This document shows, piece after piece, positions 60,090 to 64,000 of a DNA stretch of 64,000 nucleotides. Both the position numbers and the translations under genes were made by a program. The stretch is from assembly GCA_036873135.1 (NCBI GenBank), contig JAPTYO010000010.1:25475772-25539771 (forward strand). The letters are read 5' to 3'. This DNA comes from Clarkia xantiana subsp. parviflora (taxonomy: Eukaryota > Streptophyta > Magnoliopsida > Myrtales > Onagraceae). Below the pieces are notes generated by a model that was not told the origin of the DNA, did no database searches, and saw only the letters and a list, made by a program, of their open reading frames with translations. The number at the start of each line of letters is the position of its first letter. Within the stretch, counting starts at the first letter, position 1.

Positions 60090-61941
60090 TCAGGGAGCAG
60101 TAGTACCATCATCAGCATCATTTCCAAACAAGAAGGCCTCTAAAGAACTGTCAGAAAACGTAGTAGGAAAGGTACGACCTCCACCACCAACGAGGGCAGG
60201 AGACTCGCCAACGGTGGCAGGAGACTCATCAATGGGGGCAGAAGACCCATCGCGCAACGCCGAAAAATGTCTAGAGGCAAACTCACCAAAGTCCCCAAGC
60301 TGGTCGAAATCAAACAAGGGGTCGATCACATGGATCTTCTCATACAGGTCCTCACCATAAGCTCTAAGGATGTCATGACACTTCACCTTAGTGTCCGCCT
60401 CAAATTCGGGAGACGCCTTATACTGAGCCACTGCTTCCTCGGCACTCTTCAGAAGAGTTTGAGCCAGATGCTCGCGTGCCGCCACCGCCGTTTCATCCTT
60501 CTCCTTCCGAAGTCTACCAACTTCGGCTTCAAGGGAGACAAGGCGCCCTTGATAAACAAGTTCCGATGAATCAAACTAAGAGGCTCCCTTCTTCATAACA
60601 CAAACAGTCTCCTCAAGATCTTTTACATTAGTCTTCAAGACATCAACTTGCTCGGTCAGCTGAACTATAAAGGATCCTATGGTAACTATATCAGAGACAA
60701 ACTACACAAAAAGCATAGGGGTCAGACAAATGAATACATCAATAAGTGAGCAAATAAGGAAAGCATACTTACAGGGGCACATCGAGATATAGTATCACGC
60801 GCATACTCAAAGCCGGACTTAGAGCTCTCAGACAAGGCCCTACGATCACCCAGGGGTACAACAGCATTCAGCACACGTACACCAACCTCGGGAGCAGAAA
60901 CAGAAGACCACTTGTCAAAGTGATAGTTGTTCGAAGACGCAAAGGGTACCCACTCGGAACCCAGGATGTCGCCATCAAGATGTCGAACTATATCCTCCCG
61001 GGACAGAACATGGTGACGAATACGAGCTGAATTCAAGAAAAATAATCAACATATAAAGCCAGCATGGGATAGCAAAAAAGAAGAATACATACCCTCAAAC
61101 GGTGTCTGGGGACCAAGATCAGACAAGGCTGAATATGGCATCATCATAAGAAGAGATCTCTCATATGAAAGCACGAGCCTTACACTATTTAGCATCAGTG
61201 GCCACAACGTCAAAATCAGTGGCTGCAGTGTCAGCACCAGAAGCTGCAAGGGCTGCATTACCAGATACATGACCAACATCTCCTTTCCCTTCGTCACGGG
61301 GAAGAGTTGACACTGGATCATCAAGATCGGTTTTTTTCTTCTGATTAAAAGAACTTTGAGAACCTCCACTCACAGTGAAAGGATTCTTGACAAACAAAAG
61401 TCCAGTGACCTTGTCAACAGTGTCAACGCACTGTGAAAAAAACAAAGCAGATATATGAGAACAACTACACCATGAATATGCAACTATCATAACAATAAAA
61501 TGTACATACGTACACGCAACCTTAGACACCTTGAAAAAATTAGATGCTCTCTAGGCAACAAAAGGAGGAGCCACCTCCCTACCTCTCCCAGCAGCACAAT
61601 GAAAGGAACGATCTACTCGTGACCGTGGTTTCACACCACTAAACAAGCCTATAAGAAGAACCATCCTTAATACCACCAATTTCAATCCACTAGGTAACCT
61701 GATAGTCCCTAACAAATAGGTGACGACTCTTCCGCCAGTTCCTAGACCAATCCATGGAGAGAACAAAGGGGTAATAACCCCGGCAACAACAAAGGCTTGT
61801 GAGAACACTCCCAATCCTCGTCAAGTCTAATGTCAAGCAAGAATCAAGAAACATAACAACAGGGTCTTTAAAAGAAGTAGACTTATGCATCATGACAATA
61901 GTAATATAAAGAGGGTAAACACTATCCCATGTCCAAACCAA
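60090..61941 (-). pseudogene. antisense additional ORF of Tat-like element, decayed
   Basis: On the minus strand: a segment near 61760 with WSRNWRKSRHLFVRDYQVT; 61440-61186 with a Ser/Ala/Asp-rich linker; 61036-60770 with RHLDGDILGSEWVPF; then about 60700-60090 with a coiled coil (LEAEVGRLRKEKDETAVAAR), the block QYKASPEFEADTKVKCHDIL and a Ser/Gly tail ending TTAP. The coiled coil is interrupted by a TAG near 60577. The W..NWRKR.FFV motif plus C-terminal coiled coil is seen in proteins carried by plant retroelements. Exon limits are unclear. A host gene of the same family cannot be excluded. Confidence 0.5.
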
Positions 61942-62019
61942 CGACTAACGTCTCAACAAGCAAATCGAGTGAACAACCTACAAGGAGGCAACGCAGCAGA
62001 CACGCACTGAAAAGTGCGA

Positions 62020-62610
62020 TAGAAATAATGGTTTACACCCTATATCCATATAATGATGCCAATTCCAGGGGGCAACATAATGGACAAGTACTACAAATCA
62101 AGACGGACACAAGGGTCGACACCCTACGTCCATGATGACAACAATGCCCACCTAGGGGGCAACATCAGGAACATATGCCATAAAATGCAATAGACACAAG
62201 GGTCAGCACCCAATATTTATAATGACTAAGTACGTCTACAATGAAGGCAATATGATGAACGCACACTACAAGTTGAAATGAGCACAAGGGTCGACACCCT
62301 ATGCTCATGACAACGACAGTGTCATGAGGAGTGACAAGCGCAAAGGTCAATACCTCATATCTATAGTAACTAGCAAGCCTACTATAGGGGCAGCACGATG
62401 AATACAAAGGCTAACAACCTACAATAAAGATGACAATGTCACCTCGGGGGTAATTCAACAATATATGCGCTATAATGTAGTGTAAGCGTAAAGATCAACA
62501 CCCCATATTTATATTTTCCTACAACTACTTGGTGAGCACAACGACATGTGCATACTAGGTGACACGCCTGATATAGGGGTCGGCATCCCACCTATAATAC
62601 ATCACAGACG
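62020..62610. repeat. diverged tandem repeats, core ACAAGGGTCGACACCCTA
   Basis: About eight degenerate copies spaced 55-95 bp apart, near 62032, 62108, 62199, 62284, 62342, 62408, 62490 and 62574. Each core is followed by a TCCATGATGACAAC-like string and often by GGGGGCAAC. Confidence 0.65.
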
Positions 62611-63299
62611 TCCACTTCAGGAGCAATGTCATATGTTACCAATGAAAATGAGTGTTACAATGGAATGGGTAACCCCCTAAGCGTGAGACGATTCCTACGC
62701 CTACCCTAGGGAGGCAATGATACATCCGAAAGGAATCTACCACCAAGTATACTAAATACTACAAAATGCAACCACAGGAGTGAAAATATCACCTCGGGCC
62801 CAATGTAACAACACAAGAGTAGCAGTCTAGTGTATGCGAAGAGATCAAGCACCAGTAACGGATACCACAGTTACTAGGAGGAAACAACGCCTGATATAGG
62901 GACTTGCACTCCATTCACCATGTGATGATCACTCCGTCTACCCTAGAGGGGCAACCTTACACCTTTCAATATGATACATGGCAAACATGTAGGGAGACTC
63001 CCCATGTCTGACATAGTGATACGTGACAAGACGTTAAGAGTAACCCCCTACATCAGTTCTATGCAAATATGATGGAAATACGAGAATAGCATATGACGCC
63101 ATCGACACGAGACCCAACACCTCATGCCCAAGCCGAATGGAAGCAATGACATCCCTACGCGGCCAACATTTGAAATCTTCGTAAAATCGATTTTTTTTCA
63201 AAATCAGAACAAAGGTAACCCCCTTTCCGATTATATACAACGATTCAATTACCCTTAACTTAATCATATATTGCAAGAAATCGTTACATACTTAGGCAT

Positions 63300-63960
63300 A
63301 TTTTCATGATATATATACATGTATTCACATGCATCACCACTAGTGTTGTCAAATACTTAGTAATTATATCACTCACTACCATGTGTGCATTTAGATGCAT
63401 CATAGCTATAGTGTCATAACATTTATGAGTGTTCTATCACCCTACATGGTTGTGCATGTATTGCCATTACTATTCATGATTAGTGATTTGTACACTAGAG
63501 CATATACATATCATTGATATATGCACATTGATATCACTGATAATTTCTCATGAAAGATAGAAAAAATTTCATTTCACTACCATGGTTTGCTTTCATATGC
63601 ATTACGACAAGTATAGTAGAACACTTAGTTTATTATCGAACACATGCACACAAAGATGCATCATTAATAGTGTCATGTCAATTATGAATTTTTTCATCAC
63701 TAAGCATGACTACATCCATCAACAATGACATAGTCACATGTCACTACCTCGCAACACCCTCACAGGTGCACAACATGTCACATTGCTATTCATTCATATA
63801 TACTATATTGATTACACATACTCGTACCCATGGTAGCATGTCCGTACGTACCTGCATTATTAGTTATGATCTATTACGAACACATGTGATCCATGTCATC
63901 GGTTGCATACACGTCGTCATATGATAGCACGCTTACGACTAACCACTTACATATATGAAT
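63300..63960. repeat. diverged AT-rich repeats with TGCATCA(C/T) cores
   Basis: Degenerate units of roughly 100-120 bp with CACTACCATG, (A/T)GATGCATCAT and AGTGTCAT(A/G) landmarks near 63320, 63376, 63573 and 63650. Boundaries are vague. Confidence 0.4.
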
Positions 63961-64000
63961 TTTTCTATGAGTCCAACGATGATATAGGTCAAACCCCCTA

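Larger units (their letters stand above)
57236..64000 (+). mobile_element. degenerate Tat-like Ty3/gypsy element, runs off the window
   Basis: Order along the plus strand: LTR (about 57236-57725), short leader, integrase C-terminus (58109-58435), long non-coding region with tandem repeats, an antisense coding relic (60090-61941), and further tandem repeats to the window end. This order (pol, repeat-rich 3' region and an antisense additional ORF before the 3' LTR) is known for the Tat lineage. Gag and most of pol are deleted. The 3' LTR was not seen and may lie beyond 64000. Confidence 0.6.
61942..64000. other. repeat-rich 3' region continuing past the window
   Basis: No gene supported on either strand. 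Two zones of diverged tandem repeats (62020-62610 and 63300-63960) are separated by GC-moderate DNA with CC(C/T)TA and TACCCCCTA-like motifs. Confidence 0.5.

Overview
This is nuclear DNA of a flowering plant, most likely a eudicot. The evidence is intron-rich genes for plant or chloroplast proteins, AT-rich spacers with (TA)n tracts, and a dense load of plant transposable elements: Ty1/copia, Ty3/gypsy, CACTA, MULE, hAT, PIF/Harbinger and possible Helitron ends. I cannot name the species. Exons, element ends and target-site duplications (TSDs) were read by eye; no database search was possible.

Layout. 0-31 kb is transposon-dominated. It has a hAT-like element at the left edge, a short copia element with TATA-type LTRs (3542-5497), a minus-strand copia relic (6250-10569), a broken GRF zinc-finger gene (11637-12475), a 2OG-oxygenase fragment (13584-13958), a 5.0-kb CACTA element (17406-22428), a truncated MULE-like element (25500-25991), a tandem TRIM-like array (26713-28564) and a second copia 5' end (28565-30380) split by a foldback MULE MITE. 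A 721-bp segment occurs twice in inverted orientation, at 16082-16802 and 25992-26712.

31.7-53.7 kb is the gene island. In order it holds an NDHV-like DUF2996 chloroplast protein, a TEX2-like SMP/PH lipid-transfer protein, the COA5/PET191 cytochrome oxidase assembly factor, a tRNA-Lys(UUU), a defective Ty3/gypsy chromovirus (41502-45746), LSM8, and a minus-strand GEM-like GRAM protein. All five protein genes splice in frame with GT-AG introns and give proteins of about the expected family length (196, 746, 71, 98 and 253 aa). They are unrelated housekeeping or regulatory genes, not a cluster. One MITE family has copies in introns of three of them.

54-64 kb is again mobile DNA: a foldback MULE MITE, a 1.2-kb MULE with palindromic ends, a tRNA-headed SINE-like sequence, and from about 57.2 kb to the window end a degenerate Ty3/gypsy element that looks like the Tat lineage. 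That element keeps an LTR, the integrase C-terminus, a long repeat-rich 3' region and a decayed antisense reading frame.

No new biochemical system is evident. The most notable features are the 721-bp inverted duplication, the antisense ORF of the Tat-like element, the two LTR families with TA...TA ends, the TRIM tandem array and the palindromic subterminal array of the CACTA element.
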